Positions 16,392 through 23,247 of a stretch of DNA of 43,098 bases are shown here, piece after piece (position 1 is the stretch's first letter; each line of letters opens with the position of its first letter). The DNA lies in assembly GCA_964565715.1 (NCBI GenBank), contig CAZMGG010000039.1:1-43098 (forward strand), given 5' to 3'. A model generated the notes under the pieces. That model saw only the letters and a program-made list of their open reading frames with translations. It made no database searches and had not been told where the DNA came from. Position numbers and translations under genes: made by a program. The DNA is from CAZMGG01 sp964565715. Its GTDB lineage: Bacteria > Planctomycetota > UBA1135 > UBA2386.

Positions 16392-17141
16392 TCACCGGTT
16401 GGCCTGCAGCGCCAGGAACGCTCCGACCGGGTCCCGGATGACCGCGCGGCCGTTCTCGGCGCAACCGTCGACGACCTGCCCCCCGCTCTCGCCCACCAGG
16501 CGCAGACTGGCGTCGAGGTCGCCCACCGGCAGGCCGAGGATCCAGACGGGGGGAACACGGTGATCGTCCGCGTGCGCACGGCAGATCGCCGCAACCGCGG
16601 CTCCGTCGGGCCTGTGCAGTGCGACTGCGCCGCCGGCATCGGCGGAGTCCGCCGACCACCCGACGACGCGTTCATAGAACCTGCACGCGGTCCGGACGTC
16701 CGGAACTGCCAGCGTCAGGTGGGCGATGCGACCTACGGCCGCAGGGTGATCGGTGGCGGAGGATGTGTCGCTTGCGACAGGAACGAGGCCGAAGGCAGCA
16801 CCGCCGGGATCGACGACGACGGCCCACTGCCACTGGCCGTCCTGGTCCCTGCCCTGCATGAGGATGCTGCCACCGAGTTCGCGGGCGTGCGCCACGCTGG
16901 CGCCGACGTCGCGCACCTGGATGTGGGGCATCCATTGCAACGGGAGGGTCGCGTGCTCGGGGGTGCGTTGCCCAAGGCCGATGACCGGGGTGCCGTGGTT
17001 GTTGGTCAGATCATCACGCCAGAGGGGAGCCTTCCCCGTGGTCAGGATCCGTGAGTAGAAGCGGATCTCGCGTTCATGGTCGGGCACCGCGATGTCGGCG
17101 CTGAGGACACCCCCGGCGCCGGCGAAGAATGGGTTCTGCAT
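16392..17141 (-). CDS. VOC (glyoxalase/bleomycin-resistance) family protein, two-module
   Basis: 249 residues forming two VOC repeats: residues about 11-123 (SADIAVPDHEREIRFYSRIL ... VVVDPGGAAFGLV) and 136-249 (IAHLTLAVPDVRTACRFYERV ... AVIRDPVGAFLALQ). VOC folds are metal-dependent enzymes or binding proteins; two fused modules of this size resemble the Cfp30B-type group of uncertain substrate. AGAGGAGA upstream of the ATG at 17141 is a strong ribosome binding site. Confidence 0.88.
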   Translation of the reverse strand: MQNPFFAGAGGVLSADIAVPDHEREIRFYSRILTTGKAPLWRDDLTNNHGTPVIGLGQRTPEHATLPLQWMPHIQVRDVGASVAHARELGGSILMQGRDQDGQWQWAVVVDPGGAAFGLVPVASDTSSATDHPAAVGRIAHLTLAVPDVRTACRFYERVVGWSADSADAGGAVALHRPDGAAVAAICRAHADDHRVPPVWILGLPVGDLDASLRLVGESGGQVVDGCAENGRAVIRDPVGAFLALQANR

Positions 17142-17237
17142 GCGTGTCTCCTCTCGTGCGTTGGCCCGGTGCGGCTGCGGCGCGGCCGCTTGCGATGGGC
17201 TGGTCTGGCGTGTGCGGGCGGCCCGGCTGCGGCCGCG

Positions 17238-17606
17238 TCAGTCGGACCGCACACACTGCCCGGCGACACGCCGGCGAGCAACCCGCGTGCGGGCGCTCGG
17301 GGAGCTGGGGGCGGCGGCCAGGAGATCGGCAAGCAGGACGGCTGTTGGACCGACGAGGGCTCCGAGGACCGCGAAGGTCACGGTCAGCGACGCGAACCGT
17401 TCGTCCTCGGCGAACGCGAGGGTGGCACCGAACAGGGCGCCGAGCACAACGGCAACGAGGCACCGCCGGGCGCGGGGAACGCCTCGGCGCTCCAGCCAGA
17501 GCATCAGGAAGGCGAAGGCTGCCGACTGCAGCCCCATGGCCAGGTAGCCGCCGACGAGCCCGAAGCCGAGGAAAGGCGCCCAGGCCCTCGAGCGACGGAT
17601 CGCCAC
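17238..17606 (-). CDS. Small polytopic membrane protein, 122 aa
   Basis: Three or four hydrophobic segments (FLGFGLVGGYLAMGLQSAAF, CLVAVVLGALFGATLAFA, TVTFAVLGALVGPTAVLLADLL) and a basic C-terminal tail. The GTG at 17606 begins 16 bases after the stop of a 20-codon ORF (17623-17685) that itself starts just past an attC-like site, so this may be the cargo of a last cassette whose own attC is lost. No family recognised; the exact start is uncertain. Confidence 0.6.
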   Translation of the reverse strand: MAIRRSRAWAPFLGFGLVGGYLAMGLQSAAFAFLMLWLERRGVPRARRCLVAVVLGALFGATLAFAEDERFASLTVTFAVLGALVGPTAVLLADLLAAAPSSPSARTRVARRRVAGQCVRSD

Positions 17607-17622
17607 CGCCGGCCACCATGCC

Positions 17623-17685
17623 CTAGGCGAGCAGGCCCAGCAGTGCGAGGGGCACGGGAGCCAGGAAGTGGATCAGGAAGCGCAT
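17623..17685 (-). CDS. Predicted 20-residue hydrophobic peptide
   Basis: ATG at 17685 with AGGAG a few bases upstream; the product MRFLIHFLAPVPLALLGLLA is one membrane-spanning segment. It begins 12 bases after the R' end of attC site A, the place where cassette genes start elsewhere in this array. It may be a leader peptide for the following membrane protein, or chance. Confidence 0.35.
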   Translation of the reverse strand: MRFLIHFLAPVPLALLGLLA

Positions 17686-17697
17686 CAGGGCTCCTCA

Positions 17698-17761
17698 GGC
17701 CAACGTCTCTGCCGCTCAGCCGCGAGCCTCTGGGCGCGACGGCTGCTGCGCCGAGTTGGAC
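17698..17761 (-). repeat. attC-like site A
   Basis: 64 bases bounded by GGCCAAC and GTTGGAC. The arms can pair imperfectly (CGCTCAGCCG against CGGCTGCTGCG) around a short centre. It lies 11 bases after the stop of the DUF2283-like gene. On the minus strand R'' is GTCCAAC and R' is GTTGGCC, one base off consensus. Confidence 0.75.
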
Positions 17762-17771
17762 GCCCCGGTGA

Positions 17772-18038
17772 TCATGCAGCTGCCAAGGGCGCCAGATCCT
17801 CCGGCACTGCCGGGGCCTGTCCAAGCTGGGAGAGCAGCTGGTTCAACTCGCCAAGGACCAGGCGTGAGGGTGTCGTGATCTCGATCCCGATAGGGCGGCC
17901 GTCGGCTGAGAAGTCGACGACAAGACCGCCGACTCGGTCCGTGCGAACACTCCGGTCGCCGTCGCGTCGCGGCAAATAGTAGTAGGCTGCCAGAGGGCGG
18001 CCCTTGCGGAACGTCACCTCCAGGTACGAGTGTTTCAT
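17772..18038 (-). CDS. DUF2283-like protein (putative antitoxin), 88 aa
   Basis: The sequence YLEVTFRKGRPLAAYYYLPR followed by LVVDFSADGRPIGIEITTPS is the DUF2283 pattern. The C-terminal helix LGELNQLLSQLGQ may mediate partner binding. DUF2283 genes commonly sit beside DUF4258 genes, as here, and the pair is thought to behave as a toxin-antitoxin-like module; that role is inferred. The ATG at 18038 overlaps the stop of the DUF4258-like gene (ATGA). Cargo of the cassette between attC sites B and A. Confidence 0.8.
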   Translation of the reverse strand: MKHSYLEVTFRKGRPLAAYYYLPRRDGDRSVRTDRVGGLVVDFSADGRPIGIEITTPSRLVLGELNQLLSQLGQAPAVPEDLAPLAAA

Positions 18039-18292
18039 GGCGTGGCTGGGAAGGCTGTGATCACGACGAGTAGCTCGTCGATGGTATCCGGCTCGACGAT
18101 GACGTGCCAGACCCCGGAGTCGTGGTTCGTGTCGACGATCCAGCGCCCTGGCTCAACGTCCTGCCGTAGACCCGTAGCGTGTTCCATCATCGCGCGAAGG
18201 TCCGTCTCCGAGAAGTTCCGATCAACCATGCGCTTGAGCAGGTGCGGGCTGAACTCCAGCTCCCAGTCCCACCACTCAGGCCAGTTCGTCAC
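18035..18292 (-). CDS. DUF4258-like protein (putative toxin), 85 aa
   Basis: The pattern FSPHLLKRMVDRNFSETDLR, then WIVDTNHDSGVWHVIVEPD and LLVVITAF, fits the small DUF4258 family, whose fold is RelE-like by analogy. GTG start at 18292 with GGAG upstream, 28 bases past the R' box of attC site B. It is translated before, and overlaps by four bases, the DUF2283-like gene, so both come from one cassette. Confidence 0.78.
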   Translation of the reverse strand: MTNWPEWWDWELEFSPHLLKRMVDRNFSETDLRAMMEHATGLRQDVEPGRWIVDTNHDSGVWHVIVEPDTIDELLVVITAFPATP

Positions 18293-18320
18293 GAGGTGAT
18301 CTCCACGGTCGGGTTGGCGC

Positions 18321-18388
18321 GTCTAACGTCCTTGGCCATCAGCCGCCGGCCGCTTGGGGCCGGCCGGCTGCATGGCCTTGTGGCTCTA
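18321..18388 (-). repeat. attC-like site B
   Basis: The best hairpin of the set: GGCCATCAGCCGCCGGCC pairs with GGCCGGCCGGCTGCATGGCC with one extra G bulged out, the kind of extrahelical base that sets attC strand choice. R' on the minus strand is GTTAGAC (18327-18321). The R'' side is degenerate and overlaps the stop codon of the 18386-18568 gene. Confidence 0.8.
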
Positions 18389-18568
18389 CCACACCTTGCC
18401 GACCAGAACATAGACAAGGATCCCGGCACCGAAGGCCAGGGGTGGAATGAGGCGATCCAAGGACGACCGCCCAGCGGGGACAACTCGATCTCGCAGCGCA
18501 TGAACATCTGCTCGCAGCGCGACGAGCGCATCTCGGATTTCGACCAGAAGTTGATCAGTACGTTCCAT
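18386..18568 (-). CDS. Cassette-encoded 60-aa protein with one membrane helix
   Basis: Residues 3-33 form a charged amphipathic helix (TDQLLVEIRDALVALRADVH), likely a coiled coil, and the C-terminus is a membrane segment (LIPPLAFGAGILVYVLVG). The stop TAG falls in the outer edge of attC site B. ATG at 18568 lies about 57 bases after the R' box of site C. Size and composition are typical of cassette cargo; no family recognised. Confidence 0.65.
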   Translation of the reverse strand: MERTDQLLVEIRDALVALRADVHALRDRVVPAGRSSLDRLIPPLAFGAGILVYVLVGKVW

Positions 18569-18625
18569 GGTTCCAACAAGTATTCGACCGACCGGCGCAA
18601 CAACCCGCACGCTGCGACCTCCGCA

Positions 18626-18685
18626 GCCTAACGCACGACGCTGAGCCCGGCCGGAACACCGGAAGCATCCCACGCCACAGCCCTA
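18626..18685 (-). repeat. attC-like site C (right end uncertain)
   Basis: R' on the minus strand is GTTAGGC (18632-18626), the most canonical core in the array, preceded by GGCTCAGCGTCGTGC, which matches the other sites. A partner arm with GATGCT and CCGG lies near 18660-18680, but pairing is poor and the R'' box is not clear. The stop codon of the gene 18628-19146 lies inside R'. Confidence 0.6.
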
Positions 18686-19146
18686 CCGGCAAGCCGCGTC
18701 TCGACGCCCCGGGCGCTTCGGAGGCCGGTGACGACAAGAACCGCAATCCGATAGGCGCCCAGCAATACGCCGGAGACAACGGCAACCCGGGTCAGGACCA
18801 ATGCTGCAGTCGGCCGTGATGATGCTCCCAGCAGACCTCCCAGCAGACTGCCCGCGAGCCCGAGCCAGTAGGCAATCAACACGTACAACTCGGGCCTGCG
18901 ATGATGGCTCCCGGACTGCAGCAGGAGGGTCAAGGTGGCAATCCCTCCGATCGCGTGAGTGGCCGCCAGCAGCAGCCCCATGATCGGAAGGACATCGTCG
19001 AACAAGGGCACACCCATCCACGACAGGGTCACCGATACAAGAGCACTCCCGGGCGCCAGGACCCAAACGCACCACATCTCCTTCAGGGACACCGGAGTGC
19101 GCTCCCCTGCAACCACTGCGTTCTCGAGGTAGCGATGCTTGTCCAT
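18628..19146 (-). CDS. Cassette-encoded four-helix membrane protein, 172 aa
   Basis: About four membrane segments (WCVWVLAPGSALVSVTLSW, DVLPIMGLLLAATHAIGGIA, LYVLIAYWLGLAGSLLGGLLG, VLTRVAVVSGVLLGAYRIAVLVV). The ATG at 19146 overlaps the R' box of attC site D (GTTGGATGG), so the previous recombination point sits at the start codon. The last about 20 codons run through attC site C and stop in its R' box, so the C-terminal tail is partly encoded by the recombination site. No family recognised. Confidence 0.7.
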   Translation of the reverse strand: MDKHRYLENAVVAGERTPVSLKEMWCVWVLAPGSALVSVTLSWMGVPLFDDVLPIMGLLLAATHAIGGIATLTLLLQSGSHHRRPELYVLIAYWLGLAGSLLGGLLGASSRPTAALVLTRVAVVSGVLLGAYRIAVLVVTGLRSARGVETRLAGRAVAWDASGVPAGLSVVR

Positions 19147-19205
19147 CCAACTTCCTTGACGCTCAGCCACGGGCCGCACGCGGCTCCTGGATCTTCCGGT
19201 TGCGT
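19145..19205 (-). repeat. attC-like site D
   Basis: 61 bases bounded by ATCCAAC and GTTGCGT, that is R' GTTGGAT and R'' ACGCAAC on the minus strand. The R'-proximal GGCTGAGCGTCAAGGAA matches sites A, B and E, and GCCGC/GCGGC pairs at the centre. It starts 40 bases after the stop at 19246. Confidence 0.75.
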
Positions 19206-19245
19206 GATCGCGCGGTCCGTCGACCCCTGCTTGCAGCGGGGCGCA

Positions 19246-19716
19246 TCAGTCTACTGGCTGGTAGTGCATCAAGGAAGCCAGGCGCTTGGGCATGCGCCGC
19301 GGCCGCGGAAGCGCGATGCTGCATGAGGGATGGGCAAGTGGACTCCGCGGGTTGAAGTAGTGCAGGAAGAACGCGACCCGGGCTGGGAACACATCGGGGC
19401 TCATCCAGGAACAAAGCTCACGCACGATCTGCGTGCCGTCTTGGGAGAGGATGGTGACCTGCCAGGGGACTTGCGCACCAGCAACTGACGACGCGTGCTC
19501 CAACTCGCCGATGCAGGCCTTGGAGACGATCGCTTCCACCAGCACCAGACCTCCCAGCTCTGCCCGGACCCTCGGCATCGCCTCCTCGCGACGCGCGGGC
19601 GTCACTCGGCCTCCCCAGTGTGCCTTCAGCATGCGCAGGATCAGCTCCTCAGTCGCCTGAACGCGGTACACGCCCAAGATTTCGATGGGAAGCCCGCGAG
19701 CATGTCCGGTAGTCAT
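19246..19716 (-). CDS. Cassette-encoded hypothetical protein, 156 aa
   Basis: A soluble alpha/beta-looking protein without signal peptide. It contains LILRMLKAHWGGRVTPARRE, LGGLVLVEAIVSKACIGELE and WQVTILSQDGTQIVRELCSW, and ends with a basic Pro-rich tail. No family recognised. The ATG at 19716 lies 10 bases after the R' box of attC site E, and attC site D follows its stop, so it is the single gene of one cassette. Base composition is less GC-rich than the neighbouring chromosomal genes. Confidence 0.7.
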   Translation of the reverse strand: MTTGHARGLPIEILGVYRVQATEELILRMLKAHWGGRVTPARREEAMPRVRAELGGLVLVEAIVSKACIGELEHASSVAGAQVPWQVTILSQDGTQIVRELCSWMSPDVFPARVAFFLHYFNPRSPLAHPSCSIALPRPRRMPKRLASLMHYQPVD

Positions 19717-19726
19717 ACGAATATTC

Positions 19727-19770
19727 GCCCAACGTCTCTGCCGATCAGCAGCTGGCAGCTCGTCGAGGGC
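19727..19770 (-). repeat. attC-like site E
   Basis: R' on the minus strand is GTTGGGC (19733-19727), preceded by CTGATCGGCAGAGAC. The right arm GCTGGCAGCTCGTCGAGGGC pairs with the left arm through CAGC/GCTG and TGCC/GGCA. At 44 bases it is short for an attC, so the right end may lie further out, in the gene-free stretch 19771-19953, where I see nothing else. Confidence 0.65.
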
Positions 19771-19953
19771 ATTCCTCGTCCGCAAGGCCTACGCGCGGCT
19801 CGCCTGCTTCTGCGGCTGTCACTTGCCCCAGTCTGGGGGAGAACGGCGCCTCTCTCTGCTGGGATCATGAGCGGCGACGAAGAACGAGTGCCGTCGTTCG
19901 GTGGCGAAGCCCCTGTCCGTCACGACTCGAACGACAAGCTCGACGGTGCGTCC

Positions 19954-20265
19954 CTAGGTCTCGTGATCGCCCTGCCATCCAAGAGCCGACTCGTTGCGAG
20001 TCCACGTCAGCGAAGCCTCCTGCACAACGGACATGTCGAGACCTGCCTTGGCTATCTGCTCCTTGAACCGGCGGATGGCAAGTCGATGCGCAACCTCGAC
20101 GGACGAGTCACCGCCGGGTGCATCTCCGCGGAGATCGACACTCCACCGGTCCATTTCGGCTGGCAGCTGACCGAACAGCCAGTAGCCACGATGGTCGGAG
20201 TGCCGACCCGCGAACGTGCCAAGGAAGTTGTGCAGCACGCTCTTCAGGACTCTCCGTGACGCCAC
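19954..20265 (-). CDS. Cassette-encoded hypothetical protein, 103 aa
   Basis: The N-terminal phrase LKSVLHNFLGTFAGRHSDHRGYWLFGQL and the later AHRLAIRRFKEQIAKAGL describe a small soluble protein of a type I associate with cassette-borne hypothetical proteins, but I cannot name a family. The GTG at 20265 lies 8 bases after the R' box of site F, matching the other cassettes. The frame stays open upstream to 20967, but that part crosses the att-like site and the antisense of the next gene, so it is not used. Confidence 0.65.
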   Translation of the reverse strand: MASRRVLKSVLHNFLGTFAGRHSDHRGYWLFGQLPAEMDRWSVDLRGDAPGGDSSVEVAHRLAIRRFKEQIAKAGLDMSVVQEASLTWTRNESALGWQGDHET

Positions 20266-20273
20266 CGGGGGAC

Positions 20274-20300
20274 ACCTAACGTCTTTGCGCCGGACCGGGG
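20274..20300 (-). repeat. att-like site F at the leading edge of the cassette array
   Basis: The minus strand reads CCGGCGCAAAGAC followed by GTTAGGT (20280-20274), a perfect GTTRRRY box with the same approach sequence as the other sites. No complementary arm can be found within 130 bases. It may be a decayed attC or an attI-like simple site. The stretch up to the stop at 20376 holds no other feature. Confidence 0.5.
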
Positions 20301-20375
20301 AATCGAGCGCCTGCTCGAGGATGTCGCGGGTGCGGCTGCACGCGGGAAGTCTACTACGAGACGACGCACCCGCAC

Positions 20376-22673
20376 TCACCGCAGCTGCACCCGCAGCTCC
20401 CGGCCCTCCGCCGCCCCCACCGTGAACGCCACCCGCGTCACCGGCTCCCGGTCCCGCGTCACCAGCTCGTAGTCCCCCGGCGGCAGCCAGATCGCTCGGA
20501 ACGGCGCGCTCCCGTCCCGCCCGCTGGCCGCGTCGTGCAGCACCATCCGCCCGCCGCGCCGCACCACGAACCCCACCCCGCCCGGCGTCTCGGCGCCCAC
20601 CGGCGCGTCGAACACCAGCCGCTGCCGCACCCCCTCCGCCAGCCGCACCTCCAGCCGCGAGTCCTTGCCCGCCTCGATCAGGAACGGCAGCGCCTGCGCC
20701 GCGCGCCCGTCGGCCCGCGCCAGCAACACGTATTCCCCCGGCGCCAGCAGCTCCGACCGCGGGGGCGGCAGCGGTGCATACACCCCGCACACGAACCGCT
20801 CCGCCGCGTCGAACACCAGGTAGTGCAGCTTCTCGCCGCCGTCGTCGACCACCAGCACCCCGCCCACCGTCAGCCGCAGGTCGCCCAGCGCCCACACCTC
20901 CCCCGGCTGCAGTTCGCGCCGCGGCAGCGTGATCTGCGGATGGCCGCGCACGTCGATCCGCACCCACCAGGAGCCCGCCACCACCTCGGCGGCGAAGGAA
21001 CCGTCCGGCGCCACCTTCGCCTCGCGATACTGCTGCGGATCGCTGCGCTGGAACGCCACCGCCGCCCCCTCGGCGCCGCTGCCGTCCGGCCGCAGCAGGC
21101 GGCCGACGATCCGCGCCGGCAGGGCGTCATTGCGCTGCAGCCGCAGCTCCAGGACATCCGGGCCCGGCGCCACGCCGCCGTGCCGGCGGCTCTCCCGGCC
21201 GTCCTGATGCGTCGCGTGCACCGTGAACCGCCGGCCCGGCTCGCAGTCCGGGAAGACGAAGCGCCCCTCGCGATCGGTCCAGTGGACCCGCGGCCGGCGT
21301 TGCGCCGACCCCTCCGTCGCGCACAGCACCTGCACCATGCCGACGCCGGCGCCGGCCTCGTCCACCACGCGACCGCACACCGCGAGCCCTTGGGACAGGA
21401 TCAGCTCACACTGCACCGCCGCGCCGGCCCGGCCCTGCACCGTCACGCTGGCCTTGCCGTGCAGGTTGTCGGCGGCGCGCACCGTGAACGGGCGGTCCGG
21501 CAGGCCGGTCAGCACGAACGCGCCGTCCGCGCCGCTCCGCGTCCGCACCAGGTCGAAGTCGCCGATGTCCCCCACCGTCACCGTGACCGGGACCGGCGCG
21601 CCGGCCTCATTGCGCACGCTGCCGCGGCAGGTCACGCCCTCCTGGAGCAGGATCCGCACCGCCGTCGTGCCGCCGACGCCCACCTCGCAGGTGCCGGTGA
21701 ACGGCGCATGCTCGGGCGTGCGGCAGAGGATCGGCTGCGGGCCGGGCGGCACGCCGATCGCGCGGAAGCGGCCGTCGGCGTCGGTGTGCACCTGCGCCGG
21801 CAGCGGCGGCGCGCCCTTGTCCGACGCCATGATCCCCTCGGTGCGGCCTTCGCCGATCCGCACGGTGGCACCGGCCACCGGGCCGTGCGCGTCCAGCACC
21901 TCGCCCACCACCTCGCCGGCGGGCGGACCGAGCTGCAGGCGGACGTGTTCGCGGGCGCCGGGACTGGCCTGCACCAGGTGCAGCTGCGAAGCGGCGTGGC
22001 CCTGTGCGCGGGCGCCGATCACCAGCAGGGTGTCGCTCTGCCGCAGGGTGAAGGTGCCGTCAGGGCCGGCGACGGCGATGGGCCGCGCATCGATCTGGGA
22101 TATGGCCGGCATGGAGGCCTCGACCAGCGCGCCGGGGACCGGCCGGTCCTGCTGGTCGACGACGATGCCGGTGAGGGTGATGCCACCGCCGAGCGTGAGG
22201 GTGCACTCGGCGGTGGTGCCCGGCTCGATGGTGGTGGGAACGCTGTGCGCCAGGCGGTACTCGACCAGCGCGCGGACGTTGCCCGGCGGCAGGCCCTCGA
22301 AGAAGGCGACGCCCTGCTCGTCGGTGACCGCCCGCGGCATCGGCGCCCGCAGGTCGACGCCCCGGCGCAGGAGGACGGCGAGAAAGGCGCCGGGCTGCGG
22401 TTCGTCGGCGTAGCGCACGAGCACGCGCAGGCTGCCGGTGGTGGCTGGCGCGGGAGCGGGCGTGGGCGTCACTTCCGCCCGCGGCTCCGCGGCCGACGTT
22501 GCGTCCGGCGCCGGCGCCGGGACATTGCCGTGCGTGCTGGGCGGGCCGGACGTGGCTGGCGGTGCAGCGGCCGTGACGGGGCCAGGTGCGGGCCCGCCCG
22601 CGAACAGCAGCCAGGCCGCCACCAGGAGCACAACCGCCACAATGGCGGCCAGCAGCTTCGCCTTCGGGTTCAT
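20376..22673 (-). CDS. Anchored protein with repeated carboxypeptidase-regulatory-like domains
   Basis: A 765-residue protein. Residues 4-24 are an uncleaved signal anchor (KAKLLAAIVAVVLLVAAWLLF), followed by a Pro/Ala/Thr-rich linker to about residue 75. Then come several beta-sandwich modules with the usual openings (ITLTGIVVDQQDRPVPGALV, EVVGEVLDAHGPVAGATV, TCRGSVRNEAGAPVPVTV, LAVCGRVVDEAGAGVGMV) and closing phrases such as GTFTLRQ and GRFRAIGVPPG. Unlike the protein at 3313-6933 it lacks Gly-rich linkers. GAGGAA lies before the ATG at 22673, which I prefer to 22745. A periplasmic or surface role is likely; ligand unknown. The cassette array begins about 95 bases downstream and may depend on this gene's transcript. 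Confidence 0.85.
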   Translation of the reverse strand: MNPKAKLLAAIVAVVLLVAAWLLFAGGPAPGPVTAAAPPATSGPPSTHGNVPAPAPDATSAAEPRAEVTPTPAPAPATTGSLRVLVRYADEPQPGAFLAVLLRRGVDLRAPMPRAVTDEQGVAFFEGLPPGNVRALVEYRLAHSVPTTIEPGTTAECTLTLGGGITLTGIVVDQQDRPVPGALVEASMPAISQIDARPIAVAGPDGTFTLRQSDTLLVIGARAQGHAASQLHLVQASPGAREHVRLQLGPPAGEVVGEVLDAHGPVAGATVRIGEGRTEGIMASDKGAPPLPAQVHTDADGRFRAIGVPPGPQPILCRTPEHAPFTGTCEVGVGGTTAVRILLQEGVTCRGSVRNEAGAPVPVTVTVGDIGDFDLVRTRSGADGAFVLTGLPDRPFTVRAADNLHGKASVTVQGRAGAAVQCELILSQGLAVCGRVVDEAGAGVGMVQVLCATEGSAQRRPRVHWTDREGRFVFPDCEPGRRFTVHATHQDGRESRRHGGVAPGPDVLELRLQRNDALPARIVGRLLRPDGSGAEGAAVAFQRSDPQQYREAKVAPDGSFAAEVVAGSWWVRIDVRGHPQITLPRRELQPGEVWALGDLRLTVGGVLVVDDGGEKLHYLVFDAAERFVCGVYAPLPPPRSELLAPGEYVLLARADGRAAQALPFLIEAGKDSRLEVRLAEGVRQRLVFDAPVGAETPGGVGFVVRRGGRMVLHDAASGRDGSAPFRAIWLPPGDYELVTRDREPVTRVAFTVGAAEGRELRVQLR

Positions 22674-22776
22674 CGCGGTTCCTCGGCAGGCGCCCCGCGT
22701 CGGGGACGGAGCCCCGAACCCTACCGCGGGCCGGCAGGCGCGCACAGCCCGCGGGCCAGGACCGGGCGTTGCCGGA

Positions 22777-23007
22777 TCAGTCGCGGCTGCCCGCGGGCGC
22801 GTCGGCAGCCTGGCCGGCGCGCGGCCGCGGATCGCCGAGCGCCACCATCAGGCCGAGGCCGCAACTTCCGCCGATCGCCAGTGCCAGGCTCCAGCGGTAG
22901 TCGCCCGACATGGCGCGGAAGACGAGGGCGCACGCCAGCGCACCCACTGCCGCCCCGAGGATGGCCGAGGCCGTGCCCCGGAGGATCGTTCTCAGCGGTC
23001 TTGCCAC
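22777..23007 (-). CDS. Small two-helix membrane protein, 76 aa
   Basis: Two hydrophobic segments (TASAILGAAVGALACALVF and SLALAIGGSCGLGLMVAL) with a basic N-terminus and polar C-terminus. The GTG at 23007 has no Shine-Dalgarno sequence; TAGGAT lies 6 bases upstream, suggesting a leaderless transcript. No family recognised. Confidence 0.55.
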   Translation of the reverse strand: MARPLRTILRGTASAILGAAVGALACALVFRAMSGDYRWSLALAIGGSCGLGLMVALGDPRPRAGQAADAPAGSRD

Positions 23008-23050
23008 CCGCCCATCCTACGGCAGATCGCGGCCTTGCTCCGGAATCGCG

Positions 23051-23221
23051 TCAGCCGCGGAACAGAGCACGGCGCAGGAACAGATAGCCGGCGGCCCAGA
23101 GCCGGTCGCCGACCGTGGGCGGGCCAGGCTTGCGCCGCAGGAGCCCGACGGCGGCCCGCAGCCCGGCCAGGGCCATCGCCAGCACCAGGACTGCGACCAG
23201 CATCGGGTAGGCGTCGGCCAT
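23051..23221 (-). CDS. Small membrane protein, 56 aa
   Basis: ATG at 23221 opens MADAYPMLVAVLVLAMALAG, one membrane helix, followed by a basic RRKPGPP turn and an aromatic amphipathic segment (DRLWAAGYLFLRRALFRG). The composition is convincing for a real short gene. The larger ORF in another frame here is Cys/Trp-rich and unlikely. TAGGATGGGCG occurs upstream, as it does for the neighbouring 23007 gene. Confidence 0.6.
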   Translation of the reverse strand: MADAYPMLVAVLVLAMALAGLRAAVGLLRRKPGPPTVGDRLWAAGYLFLRRALFRG

Positions 23222-23247
23222 CGCCGGACGCCCATCCTAGCCTAGAC

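Larger units (their letters stand above)
17698..20280 (-). mobile_element. Integron-type gene cassette array without an integrase (CALIN)
   Basis: Six attC-like sites (R' ends at 17698, 18321, 18626, 19145, 19727 and 20274) separate five small cargo units, all on the minus strand. On that strand every site ends in a close version of GGCTGAGCGGCAGAGACGTT followed by RRRY-like bases; five of six R' boxes match GTTRRRY exactly and the sixth is GTTGGCC. Gene starts lie about 0-60 bases after each R' box, and attC follows each stop, exactly the order expected of cassettes. The cargo is small, of mixed codon use and somewhat less GC-rich than the flanks. No tyrosine recombinase or intI-like gene is seen in 43 kb. 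The upstream neighbour in the reading direction is a carboxypeptidase-regulatory-like gene. Confidence 0.78.

Noticed and set aside
17160..17166. GTTGGCC box as a further attC site beyond the array
   Set aside because: No RYYYAAC partner lies within 130 bases to the left and no pairing arms are visible.
17698..20280. CRISPR array as an explanation for the repeated sequences
   Set aside because: The repeats are imperfect, lie hundreds of bases apart and flank genes; no regularly spaced repeat-spacer pattern and no cas gene are present.
20280..20967. Upstream extension of the 19954-20265 gene to a 337-residue protein
   Set aside because: The extension crosses the att-like site and then lies inside the carboxypeptidase-regulatory-like gene in another frame, giving Ala/Gly/Arg-rich shadow sequence.
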